Source of the DNA: Chitinophaga oryzae
GTDB lineage: Bacteria > Bacteroidota > Bacteroidia > Chitinophagales > Chitinophagaceae
NCBI RefSeq assembly: GCF_012516375.2
Contig: NZ_CP051204.2
Span: forward strand, 1,984,001-2,048,000
Reading direction: 5' to 3'
DNA length: 64,000 nucleotides
This document shows, one piece after another, positions 17,870 through 25,775 of the stretch. Numbering within the stretch: the first letter of the stretch is position 1; every line of letters starts with the position of its first letter. The notes beneath the pieces are model-generated. The model was not told the origin of the DNA. It made no database searches and saw only the letters and a list, made by a program, of their open reading frames with translations. The position numbers were made by a program, and so were the translations under genes.

Positions 17870-19473
17870 TGCATAAACATATCATCCATATGGCTGCCTG
17901 GCTCATCATCGGGGCGAATGTATGCTTTGCGCAGACAGGCGTATATGTGCCGCAGGGCGGCGATGTCAGCGTGCATGGAAAAGATACTGTCGCTATCTTT
18001 AGCGATGTGCGGAATGAAGGACGGTTTGGATCTTTGAAGGGAAGCGTGGTAAATTTCTATGGTAGCAGGTGGGAGAACGCCAATGGTGCAGCTTTGCCGG
18101 ATGAAAATGAATATGACAGTATTCACCTGCAACAGGCGGGCGGTGTTTTTCGCTTTTTGCAGGTAAAAGGTATTAATAGCGGAGCACAGCATATATATGG
18201 GGGATACAGCGCCAGTGCAGGCACCGGCGCCAGCTTCCCCAACCTTAGCATCGGTAATGCGGGCGATGTGTACCTGGATGATCTCAGCGATCTGAAAGTG
18301 CGTAGCCGGCTGCATTTCGAAACAGGACATCTGCAGCTGAACGGCTGGAACCTGGTGGTGGGAGACGGCAGTCCCGGCGACATTACCGGTTATTCAGACA
18401 AGTCTTTCATTGTAACAGGTTCAGCGCCGGGCGGAGGCTTCCTGTTCCGGGAGATGATCAGCACAGCAGATGATATGGTGGTGTTCCCCATTGGTACCGC
18501 TGCCGGAGGTTACGCTCCCATGGCGTTGAAAAACGATGGCAGCAGCGCAAAGACCATACAGGCCAGGGTGTTTGACAGCGTATACCGGTACGCGCTTTCC
18601 GGCAATATGGACGCCTCCGGCTTTGTGTTGAAAACCTGGCACCTGAAAGAAGGCCAGACGGCATTGAAAGATGTTACCGTCGTGCTCCAGCACCAGGAGG
18701 CAGATGAAGGCCGTGATTTCTCTTTTAACCGCGACAGCAGTTATGTCACCCGCTACCGCAGTGGCGGCGGATGGGACACCGTAAAGCCTTCAGGAACGGA
18801 ACGCCCCGGAAGGATCACCAGCGGGACGCAACGGCGTAACTCCTACATGAACAGCCGTACGATCGCTGATGGCGGTGAAACCAACACCTTCCTGTCGGTA
18901 GCCGCCTTTAAAAATATGACTTCCGAAGTGGCGCTGTTCTTTGAGGCCTACCGGGAAACGGTACAATGGGTAGGGACCCATTGGCGTTCCACCAAAGAAC
19001 GGAACCTGGACCATTACGAATTACAGCGGCGGCGGGAGAGGGAAGACAGTTTTTATACCGTGGCACGAATGGCGCCGCACAGCCTGAATGGCAACAGTAC
19101 AGGGCCGCTGGATTACCATTACCGGGATGATAATCCGTATGACAACTGGACTTATTACCGGGTTAAAATATTCGGCCGCGACGGAAAGATATCTTACAGC
19201 GCCGTTAAGCCTGTGCCGTGGCTGATCCAGGTCAATATATCCCCCAATCCCAATAGCGGCAATTTCCGGATTGACCTGGTAGGCATCCATCATCAGCTGC
19301 GCATGGTGATGCACGATGCAGCCGGCAGGGAACGGGACAGCCGCATCATCAGCAGCAACAGTACTTTAATATCGAGAGCAGACCTGCCTGCAGGATTATA
19401 TATCCTGACATTTTATGACATTGAAGATGATAACCGTGAAGTGGTGACCGCCAAAGTGGAAATTGTACATTAG
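17869..19473 (+). CDS. surface protein with T9SS type A sorting domain
   Basis: 534 residues. Signal peptide up to NVCFAQ, then a beta-helix-like region beginning GVYVPQGGDVSVHGKDTVAI with regularly spaced strands. A fibronectin-like region lies around 350-450 (WRSTKERNLDHYELQRRR). The C-terminus has VNISPNPNSGNFRIDL and ends DLPAGLYILTFYDIEDDNRE, the type IX secretion sorting tail, so the protein should be exported by the T9SS and anchored or released at the surface. Its start overlaps the upstream stop. A good terminator lies 95 nt downstream. Together the three genes look like one secreted assembly. Confidence 0.75.
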   Translation: MHKHIIHMAAWLIIGANVCFAQTGVYVPQGGDVSVHGKDTVAIFSDVRNEGRFGSLKGSVVNFYGSRWENANGAALPDENEYDSIHLQQAGGVFRFLQVKGINSGAQHIYGGYSASAGTGASFPNLSIGNAGDVYLDDLSDLKVRSRLHFETGHLQLNGWNLVVGDGSPGDITGYSDKSFIVTGSAPGGGFLFREMISTADDMVVFPIGTAAGGYAPMALKNDGSSAKTIQARVFDSVYRYALSGNMDASGFVLKTWHLKEGQTALKDVTVVLQHQEADEGRDFSFNRDSSYVTRYRSGGGWDTVKPSGTERPGRITSGTQRRNSYMNSRTIADGGETNTFLSVAAFKNMTSEVALFFEAYRETVQWVGTHWRSTKERNLDHYELQRRREREDSFYTVARMAPHSLNGNSTGPLDYHYRDDNPYDNWTYYRVKIFGRDGKISYSAVKPVPWLIQVNISPNPNSGNFRIDLVGIHHQLRMVMHDAAGRERDSRIISSNSTLISRADLPAGLYILTFYDIEDDNREVVTAKVEIVH

Positions 19474-19567
19474 TCAGACAAGCGCGTGACCAGCGTAGCG
19501 CGGAGCCATCGCCTGGCGTGCCTTTGGAGAAACGATAAACCCGGTTTTCCGTAAACAACAAATCCCA

Positions 19568-19602
19568 AAAGCCTGTGCAGCGCCACAGGCTTTGTGTTTT
19601 TT
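19568..19602 (+). terminator. terminator of the fibre-like operon
   Basis: A 10-bp stem AAAGCCTGTG/CACAGGCTTT (19568-19577 with 19584-19593) with a 6-nt loop is followed by gtgTTTTTT. Confidence 0.75.
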
Positions 19603-20031
19603 AATATTGTTCTGCATCCTGACAATTTATAAATGTATCAATTTCTTTGTTTTGAAAAATTATTCTATATTTAGCACCGACTACTATTCCGGATACATCA
19701 CCATTAACCAGGACTCAATAGCCACAAGTATAGCCGTAACAGTTATCAAATAAAGCCCTCAGATAATTCCAGGTAAATCCCTCAAATGCTCGACTATAAA
19801 ATGTCTACAAAGATCTTTAAGGAAGGAAGCCCTTTTTTCTGTTGCCATGGTAAACACATGGACCATACATGTTTTCACAGGATTGTCCCTTATGAATGGA
19901 CGGATGCATAATGATGCATTACTGTTGTTGTAACGTCATGTGCTGATGACAGGCAGCCATTGGGATAGTCATGCCCGGTAGCCTGCGAAATACCTGCTCC
20001 CTGAAAATTTCAACCCTCTAAATAGCACTCT
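19603..20031. other. leader region of the redox operon
   Basis: 429 bp between the terminator and the FAD-SLDH-like gene. A TAtaTTTa box at 19666-19673 preceded by TTTG at 19646-19649 (16-nt spacer) is a weak promoter candidate. It would leave a leader of about 350 nt containing one Cys/His-rich small open frame, listed separately. Confidence 0.35.
19786..19911 (+). CDS. possible Cys/His-rich 41-residue peptide
   Basis: ATG 19786 to TAA 19909-19911 encodes 41 residues. The middle, FFCCHGKHMDHTCFH, places three Cys and four His in 14 residues, a possible metal or cofactor binding cluster. It lies 120 nt before the redox operon, on the same strand and inside its presumed leader. There is no signal peptide and no recognised family. 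It could be a leader peptide, a small partner of the oxidase, or chance. Confidence 0.25.
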   Translation: MLDYKMSTKIFKEGSPFFCCHGKHMDHTCFHRIVPYEWTDA

Positions 20032-20508
20032 ATGGAGAAAACAACTGCCGGGCTGGATGCATTCCTTGCCATCTCAGTACCGCTTACCGGCTATACCAGG
20101 GTCGCCCTGTTAGCCACCGGGATGGCGCAGCTATACCTGGACGCCCTTCACCGCATCATCGGCTCCGCGATGACGGACGAATACCTGGCCCTGACGGACC
20201 GCATACTAAAGGACACCGGCGGCAAAGAACCGGCGCTGGACCGCGCCATCAGGCAACAGCTGCTGGCAAGCCTGCAATACGGGCCCATCACCCGTAACAT
20301 TATCCAGCTGTGGTACTGGGGCTCCTGGCTTCAGCTGCCGCCTGACTGGGTAGCGAAATACGGCAAAGGCATCAAAGGAAATGATAACCACTTTATAACG
20401 CCGGAAGCTTATCAGCAGGGACTGATATGGAATGCCATGGGCAGCCATCCGCAGGGCTCCAAACAGCCGGGCTTCGGCTCCTGGAGCATTGCGCCAATGG
20501 TATCATAA
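20032..20508 (+). CDS. small subunit-like protein, FAD-dependent sugar/sorbitol dehydrogenase type
   Basis: 158 residues. The pattern AFLAISVPLTGYTRV near the start, long helices in the middle (LDRAIRQQLLASLQYGPI), and the WYWGSW and IWNAMG blocks near the end resemble the small subunits that accompany GMC-type sugar dehydrogenases (FAD-SLDH family). Those usually carry a Tat signal and help export the catalytic subunit. This one has no signal peptide, so the complex would stay in the cytoplasm. It is 43 nt upstream of the GMC gene, so the two are almost certainly partners. The family assignment is moderately sure; the substrate is not. Confidence 0.65.
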   Translation: MEKTTAGLDAFLAISVPLTGYTRVALLATGMAQLYLDALHRIIGSAMTDEYLALTDRILKDTGGKEPALDRAIRQQLLASLQYGPITRNIIQLWYWGSWLQLPPDWVAKYGKGIKGNDNHFITPEAYQQGLIWNAMGSHPQGSKQPGFGSWSIAPMVS

Positions 20509-20551
20509 CGATCAGGTATAAACGGATACATCTCATTAAACCCCCACAACT

Positions 20552-22420
20552 ATGGAAAACAAAGAATATGATGTAGTCATCGTAGGTTCCGGCATCGCCG
20601 GTTCTATTGTGGCCAAAATGCTGACACAGGCCGGTAAACAGGTACTGTTGCTGGATGCCGGGCTGGAAGCGGGCATGGCTTTCGATGAAGAAGGCGCCTA
20701 TAAAAATTACCAGGATTATATGAAATCCTATTTTATGGCGCAGGCCAAAGTACCCAATGCGCCCTACCCCAATGTGAAAGACGCGCAATCGCCCAACGTG
20801 CTGGACATGACACAGATCAACGGCAAGCCTGATACAAAAGGGTATTTTGTACAGGAAGGCAAATTACCCTTTGCCAGCGACTATGCCCGCGCCGCTGGCG
20901 GTACAACCCTGCACTGGCTGGGCACCTGCCTGCGTATGCTGCCCAACGACTTTAAAATGCACAGTAAATACGGACAGGCTGTAGACTGGCCTATCGACTA
21001 TGAATACCTGAAACCCTACTACGAAATGGCGGAACGGGAAATAGGCGTGTCCTGCGATGTAAGCGAACAAAAGTATCCGAATATGGGAAATAACTTCTTC
21101 GGTAAAGACTACGTGTTTCCCATGCTCAAAATTCCCCAGAGCTACATCGATAAATCTTTTATAGAAGGCATGGAAGGCCTGAAAGTATCGCTCAACGGCG
21201 ACGTATATACGCCCTGGTGCACCAGCACGCCGCAAGGCAGAAACTCCACGCCCAACAAAAAATACCGTTATGCGAATACTGCATGGAATGCTGCCAAACA
21301 AAAGCTCGAATTGCAGCCTTTCGCCAAAGAGAGCGATGAATACGTGCCGGTAGGCGCCATCTGGGACCCTTACTCCGGTCAGCGCTGTGAAGGCAACGCC
21401 AGCTGCGTGCCTATCTGCCCCGTGCAGGCGAAATACAACGCGCTGAAAACGCTGAAAAGCGCCAAAAAGGAACACCTGACGCTGCTCAGCCAGGCGGTAG
21501 CCACTGAGATACACATTGACACGGGCAACGGTAATATCACCGGCGTGTCCTATAAGCAGTATCCGCATGCTGACAGTAAGGATTATAAGAGCGGTACAGC
21601 CAAAGGGAAAATATACGTGCTGGCAGCCAACGCCATTGAAAATGCTAAAATACTGCTGGCGTCAGGAGCCTGTAAAACCAGCGGCCAGGTAGGATGCAAC
21701 CTCATGGACCATACCGTGCTGCTCACCTGGGGACTCATGAAAGATAAAGTGTTCCCTTTCAGAGGGCCGGGCTCCACGACCAATATTCCCACTTTCCGCG
21801 ACGGCGATTTCAGAAAAAAACACGCCGCCTGGATATCGCCGATTGACAACTGGGGCTGGGGCTGGCCCACCGGTTCGCCGGATACGGACCTGGACCACGC
21901 CGTGTCTACGCTCAACCTGTTTGGCAAAGAGCTGCGCACCTACATCGGCGATACGCTCTCCAGGCAGCTGTTGCTGCATTTCGAATGTGAGCAGTTGCCC
22001 CTGAAGACTAACCGCGTCACCATCGATGACAAATACCGGGATAATATCGGTAACTACCGCCCGGTCATCAAATATGACGTGGACGACTACTCGTTAAAAG
22101 CCTTTAAAGCCGCCAAAAGCGTGTCTGACCAGATATTTGCCGGTATGGGCGTACAGGATTTCACCAACTACCCGTCTGACGAGCCCGACTATGTTGATGG
22201 GTTTGTGTTCCGCGGCGCCGGCCATGTGGTAGGCACGCATTGTATGGGCACCACCAAACAGAATTCTGTGGTCAACAGCCAGCAGCAAGCCTGGGACCAC
22301 CAGAACCTGTACCTGGTAGGCGCCGGCAATATGGCCACGCTGGGTACTTCCAACCCCACGCTTACGCTGGCGGCGTTGTCATTTGCCGCAGCGGAAAACA
22401 TTTTAAAGGCACTCAAATAA
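20552..22420 (+). CDS. GMC-family FAD oxidoreductase with Fe-S motif
   Basis: 622 residues. The N-terminal FAD-binding motif VIVGSGIAGSIVAKML (Gly12, Gly14, Gly17) and LLLDAG are typical of GMC enzymes. ARAAGGTTLHWLG fits the FAD-contact region. Cys279-x5-Cys285-x3-Cys289 in the GNASCVPICPVQAKYN stretch matches the cysteine pattern of FAD glucose dehydrogenases that hold an Fe-S cluster. The active-site pair is likely His563 (GTHCMGT) and Asn601 (TSNPTLTLAA). The enzyme would oxidise an alcohol or sugar and pass electrons through the cluster, but no cytochrome subunit is nearby. There is no export signal. It sits between the small subunit and a ferritin-fold gene. Confidence 0.85.
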   Translation: MENKEYDVVIVGSGIAGSIVAKMLTQAGKQVLLLDAGLEAGMAFDEEGAYKNYQDYMKSYFMAQAKVPNAPYPNVKDAQSPNVLDMTQINGKPDTKGYFVQEGKLPFASDYARAAGGTTLHWLGTCLRMLPNDFKMHSKYGQAVDWPIDYEYLKPYYEMAEREIGVSCDVSEQKYPNMGNNFFGKDYVFPMLKIPQSYIDKSFIEGMEGLKVSLNGDVYTPWCTSTPQGRNSTPNKKYRYANTAWNAAKQKLELQPFAKESDEYVPVGAIWDPYSGQRCEGNASCVPICPVQAKYNALKTLKSAKKEHLTLLSQAVATEIHIDTGNGNITGVSYKQYPHADSKDYKSGTAKGKIYVLAANAIENAKILLASGACKTSGQVGCNLMDHTVLLTWGLMKDKVFPFRGPGSTTNIPTFRDGDFRKKHAAWISPIDNWGWGWPTGSPDTDLDHAVSTLNLFGKELRTYIGDTLSRQLLLHFECEQLPLKTNRVTIDDKYRDNIGNYRPVIKYDVDDYSLKAFKAAKSVSDQIFAGMGVQDFTNYPSDEPDYVDGFVFRGAGHVVGTHCMGTTKQNSVVNSQQQAWDHQNLYLVGAGNMATLGTSNPTLTLAALSFAAAENILKALK

Positions 22421-22445
22421 TCACTCATCTTAATTCATCATCCTT

Positions 22446-23516
22446 ATGGAAGCCAATACACTTATTTCCGGCGTACGTCACCGGTTGATACGAAGCGGGG
22501 AACCCTCCCTCAAAGAGTTTAACAGCATCACTACAATAGAAGGACTGCGAGAGCACCTTCAGGTGGCGATAGAACTGGAACACTCCACCATACCGCCTTA
22601 CCTGTATGCTCTATACTCCATACGCGACCGCACCAACGACGCCTCTTCCCGGGTCATCAAAGGCGTGGTCATGGAAGAGATGCTGCACATGATACTGGCC
22701 TGCAACATCCTCAACGCCATCGGCGGAAAACCGGATATATCGTCTCCGAAATTTATCCCGGAATATCCTACCTACCTGCCGCACAGCAACGAGGCGTTTA
22801 AGGTGAACCTGGAGAAGTTCTCCCGGCCGGCCATAGAAACATTCCTGAAAATAGAAAAGCCCGGCGGGAGAGATGCGCCACCGCAGTCGGACCGCTACGC
22901 TTCCATCGGCCAGTTTTATGAAGCAATTGTCGATGGCTTAAAAAGACTGAGCGCCAAAGGGAACATTTTTACCGGAGACCGTTCCCTGCAAATCAGGCCC
23001 GAGCAGTTTTACGGCGGCGGAGGCGGACTGATAGAAGTGTACGACCTCGCTACCGCTGAAGAAGCCATCTCCGAAATCGTAGGACAGGGAGAAGGGATAG
23101 ACGATACCATTGAAGACAGCAATCATAAGCTTTTCGGCGAAGAAGTGGAATACGCTCACTACTTCCGTTTCAATGAGATCTACAAAGAGCAGTATTATAA
23201 ACCTACGGATACACCCAAAAGCGGTCCTACAGGAGAGAAGTTCCCGGTAGACTGGACACAGGTGCATAATATTAAAGAGAACATCAAAATGAAAGATTTT
23301 AAAAAAGGTACCGAGGAGTGGGACATGATGTACCAGTTCAACAAGCGTTATTGCGATATGTTGCAGATGCTGCACCTTACCACCAACGGCAAGCGGGAAA
23401 AACTGAAGGATGCGGTACTGATGATGTATGAGCTTAAATACCTCGCACAGGGACTGATGAACGTGCCCATGGGCAATGGTTTATACGCAGCGCCCAGTTT
23501 TGAGTATGTAGAATAA
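22446..23516 (+). CDS. ferritin-like protein, VioB/iminophenyl-pyruvate dimer synthase type
   Basis: 356 residues. The first 100 residues match the ferritin-like family named for VioB: AIELEHSTIPPYLYALYSIR with Glu43, Glu45 and His46, and MEEMLHMILACNILNAIGG with Glu77, Glu78 and His81 as likely iron ligands, followed by KPDISSPKFIPEYPTYLP. VioB itself couples two indole-3-pyruvate imine units in violacein synthesis; this protein is much shorter and carries only that domain plus a C-terminal helical extension. It could be a di-iron or haem-type oxygenase or peroxidase acting with the GMC enzyme 25 nt upstream. It is followed by a strong terminator, closing a three-gene operon. Confidence 0.8.
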   Translation: MEANTLISGVRHRLIRSGEPSLKEFNSITTIEGLREHLQVAIELEHSTIPPYLYALYSIRDRTNDASSRVIKGVVMEEMLHMILACNILNAIGGKPDISSPKFIPEYPTYLPHSNEAFKVNLEKFSRPAIETFLKIEKPGGRDAPPQSDRYASIGQFYEAIVDGLKRLSAKGNIFTGDRSLQIRPEQFYGGGGGLIEVYDLATAEEAISEIVGQGEGIDDTIEDSNHKLFGEEVEYAHYFRFNEIYKEQYYKPTDTPKSGPTGEKFPVDWTQVHNIKENIKMKDFKKGTEEWDMMYQFNKRYCDMLQMLHLTTNGKREKLKDAVLMMYELKYLAQGLMNVPMGNGLYAAPSFEYVE

Positions 23517-23566
23517 TGGTTCAGTAAGCGTAACATCCATAACCACGACCGGGTTTACCGGTTGCA

Positions 23567-23593
23567 GGGAACCGTAAGAGGTTCCCTTTTTTT
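23567..23593 (+). terminator. terminator of the redox operon
   Basis: Stem GGGAACC/GGTTCCC (23567-23573 with 23580-23586), 6-nt loop, then a run of eight T or T-rich bases. It separates the redox operon from the polyamine-type operon. Confidence 0.8.
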
Positions 23594-23681
23594 ATCTTGT
23601 AGGCACCCGGGCCGTTTGCCAGTCCGAGGATATTTCAATTTATAGTATTACTTTGCCGGCTGGAATTTTTTACGGACCTAT

Positions 23682-24035
23682 ATGGAATACCAACCAGGAT
23701 TACACCTGTTAGCGACATTGTATACCCAAAGAACTGATTTGTTATTGGAGAGCAGCCATTGGCGCACGTTTATCGATGCCCAGATCAAACGCCACGAACT
23801 TACGGAGGTAGGTAATACGGTACATGACTTCCCCACCGGCGGCTATACGGCGGTCCACTGCCTGACAGAATCCCACATCTCCGTGCATACATGGCCGGAG
23901 TACGGTTTGTGTACCTGCGATGTGTTCCTGTCCAATTTCAGAAGAAACAATGATACCATCACCGCGGCTATCATGGAAGCATTGCAACGCTTTTTTATGG
24001 CCGACCGTCAGGAATCCCATTGTATCAGAAGATAG
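23682..24035 (+). CDS. SpeD-like pyruvoyl decarboxylase with altered catalytic residues
   Basis: 117 residues, the size of class 1 AdoMet decarboxylases. The self-cleavage site is intact: TESHISVHTWPEYG, with cleavage expected before Ser64 to make the pyruvoyl group, and His69 conserved. Compared with the Thermotoga enzyme, the proton-donor Cys83 aligns with Ser84 (DVFLSN instead of DxFTCG) and Ser55 aligns with Thr56; extra cysteines are at 77 and 79. Some SpeD homologues have become ornithine or arginine decarboxylases, so the substrate should not be assumed to be AdoMet. It heads an operon with DUF4178, DUF350 and a membrane SpeE-like gene. Confidence 0.8.
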   Translation: MEYQPGLHLLATLYTQRTDLLLESSHWRTFIDAQIKRHELTEVGNTVHDFPTGGYTAVHCLTESHISVHTWPEYGLCTCDVFLSNFRRNNDTITAAIMEALQRFFMADRQESHCIRR

Positions 24036-24050
24036 AATCCCTATACATTC

Positions 24051-25319
24051 ATGAGCGACCACTTTCCTTCTTCCTTTAATTGTCCTGCCTGCCAGCGGCA
24101 CCATCACCTGTTTGACGCGGAAAAGACACAAATGTACGTGTGCGGCAAGTGCCATACCGTGATTGAAGCCGGTCCGCGGGGCCTTTTTGCGGCGTATAAG
24201 TTACACCGGCCCAAGGGGAAGCCTAAGTTGCAGACATGGCAGCGTGGCACGCTAAACGGTCATGCCTATACGGTGATCGCCGTAGCGGAGCGGTATGAAG
24301 TGAATACACCCTATAGCTGGTTTGAATATACCCTGCTGCGGGACAATGACCACCAGCTCGCTTACTTGTCCAGCTACGACGGCCACTGGAATTTCCTGGA
24401 GCCTTTACCGGACCATCAGCTGCCGCAGCCGGCCAGTAAAGGCGGGGCGACCGGTCTTACGGTGAATGATCGCTTCTTTGAGCGTTTCAGCGCTTATAAG
24501 GCCAACTACCGCTATGCCGAGGGGGAGTTCCACTGGCTGGACAACCTGCAGAAGTCGAAGCACTGTGAAGAGTTTATCCGTCCGCCGCAACTGCTGGCGG
24601 AAGAGAGGGAGGCCGACTATCAGCAGCAAAAGGATTATTACCTCGGCACCTATATACAACGGGAAGAAATCAGCCAATCATTCCTTAAAGGAGGATACCT
24701 GCCTGCGCCTGTAGGCGTGGCGCCGGCCCAGCCTGCACGCTTTAACGTGGATGCGCAGCGTTTCCTGAAAGGTACGCTGGTATTCTGTATCCTCGCCCTT
24801 ATCATTCAGACGGTCTATTCCTTTAACAGCAAAAAGGTACCGGTATTCAGCGACCGTATCTATCTGGATACCGCCAATGTCAGTAAACCGGTGGTGTCTC
24901 CTTCTTTTAAGCTGGAAGGGAAAACGTCCAACCTGGAGGTGCAGCTGGAAACGGATGTGGATAACAGCTGGTGCGAAGTGGAAGTGAACCTGGTCAACGA
25001 ACAAACCGGAAAAGAAACGGCCTTTGTGGTGGGCGCTGAATTTTACAGCGGCGTATCCGAGGGAGAGTCCTGGAGCGAGGGTTCCCGTATGCAGAAAGAG
25101 TTTGTATGCAGCGTTCCGGAGGGCAGCTACCATTTTGTGACCACCTTCAGCAAGGGCGACGACCGGCGGCCGGTGAACATCGGGCTGACGGCCTGGTGGG
25201 ATGTGCCTTCCTGGTGGAATGCCGTACTGCTGTCTGTGCTGATGACGATCGTCGCCGTTATTATATGGGCCATCCGCCGGTCATTCGAAGCCCGCCGATG
25301 GGCGGGAAGTAATCTTTAA
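24051..25319 (+). CDS. DUF4178 protein with zinc ribbon and membrane anchors
   Basis: 422 residues. An N-terminal zinc ribbon is formed by Cys11, Cys14, Cys31 and Cys34 (CPAC and CGKC). Residues 60-200 are the DUF4178 beta domain (GTLNGHAYTVIAVAERYEVN, WFEYTLLRDNDHQLAYLS, GHWNFLEPL). A membrane helix lies near 245-262, followed by an extracytoplasmic beta domain (about 280-375) and a second helix near 390-408. DUF4178 is repeatedly found beside DUF350 and spermidine-synthase-like genes, and its biochemical role is unknown. It begins 15 nt after the SpeD-like gene. The topology suggests the zinc ribbon and DUF4178 domain face the cytoplasm. Confidence 0.8.
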   Translation: MSDHFPSSFNCPACQRHHHLFDAEKTQMYVCGKCHTVIEAGPRGLFAAYKLHRPKGKPKLQTWQRGTLNGHAYTVIAVAERYEVNTPYSWFEYTLLRDNDHQLAYLSSYDGHWNFLEPLPDHQLPQPASKGGATGLTVNDRFFERFSAYKANYRYAEGEFHWLDNLQKSKHCEEFIRPPQLLAEEREADYQQQKDYYLGTYIQREEISQSFLKGGYLPAPVGVAPAQPARFNVDAQRFLKGTLVFCILALIIQTVYSFNSKKVPVFSDRIYLDTANVSKPVVSPSFKLEGKTSNLEVQLETDVDNSWCEVEVNLVNEQTGKETAFVVGAEFYSGVSEGESWSEGSRMQKEFVCSVPEGSYHFVTTFSKGDDRRPVNIGLTAWWDVPSWWNAVLLSVLMTIVAVIIWAIRRSFEARRWAGSNL

Positions 25320-25330
25320 CATTGCTACCA

Positions 25331-25537
25331 ATGAACACCATCATCCATACAATGAAGGGATTTTGGCAGAGAGATAAATTGCTTATCTGCCTGTTTACTT
25401 TATTCCTGGCGGCACTGCTGCTGAGTAACCACTATGGTTACCGGATCTGCAACTGTACCAGCACCGACAAATGGCAGCCCGGCGAAAGCCGTAACAGCCG
25501 GTCACATGGCGGTATTAATCGTTTTCATCATAAATAA
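25331..25537 (+). CDS. small single-pass membrane protein of the polyamine-type operon
   Basis: 68 residues from ATG 25331. A positively charged start (MKGFWQRDK) precedes one hydrophobic helix (LLICLFTLFLAALLLS). The tail has CNC followed by STDKWQPGESRNSRSHGGIN and ends RFHHK. It lies between DUF4178 and DUF350 with spacing of 11 and 9 nt, so it is part of the operon. The composed tail, not just a random frame, suggests a real conserved small subunit, but I do not recognise the family. Confidence 0.6.
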   Translation: MNTIIHTMKGFWQRDKLLICLFTLFLAALLLSNHYGYRICNCTSTDKWQPGESRNSRSHGGINRFHHK

Positions 25538-25546
25538 CATCCTTTT

Positions 25547-25762
25547 ATGGAAGTATTGCAGTTTAAGTACATCCTCGCCTCTATTGTGTATTCGTTGCTG
25601 GGCGTGATTATCCTGGTCGTGGCTTTCTGGCTGGTGGACCGGATCACCCCGGAGAATGCCTGGAAAGAAATTGTGCATAACAAAAATGTAGCGCTGGCGA
25701 TCGTGGTAGGGGCCTTTATCATTGCGATGGGGCTTATTATCAGTTCAGCGATTCACGGTTAA
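25547..25762 (+). CDS. DUF350 (YjfL-like) membrane protein
   Basis: 71 residues with two membrane helices (YILASIVYSLLGVIILVVAF and ALAIVVGAFIIAMGLIISSA) joined by the short loop DRITPENAWKEIVHNKN, the DUF350 pattern. Typical family members have two such hairpins; this one has a single repeat, so it may act as a dimer. DUF350 proteins occur beside ATP-grasp or spermidine-synthase genes and are thought to be membrane partners of those enzymes, without proven function. It ends 14 nt before the preferred start of the SpeE-like gene. Confidence 0.8.
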   Translation: MEVLQFKYILASIVYSLLGVIILVVAFWLVDRITPENAWKEIVHNKNVALAIVVGAFIIAMGLIISSAIHG

Positions 25763-25775
25763 ACATCGGGAGCGA

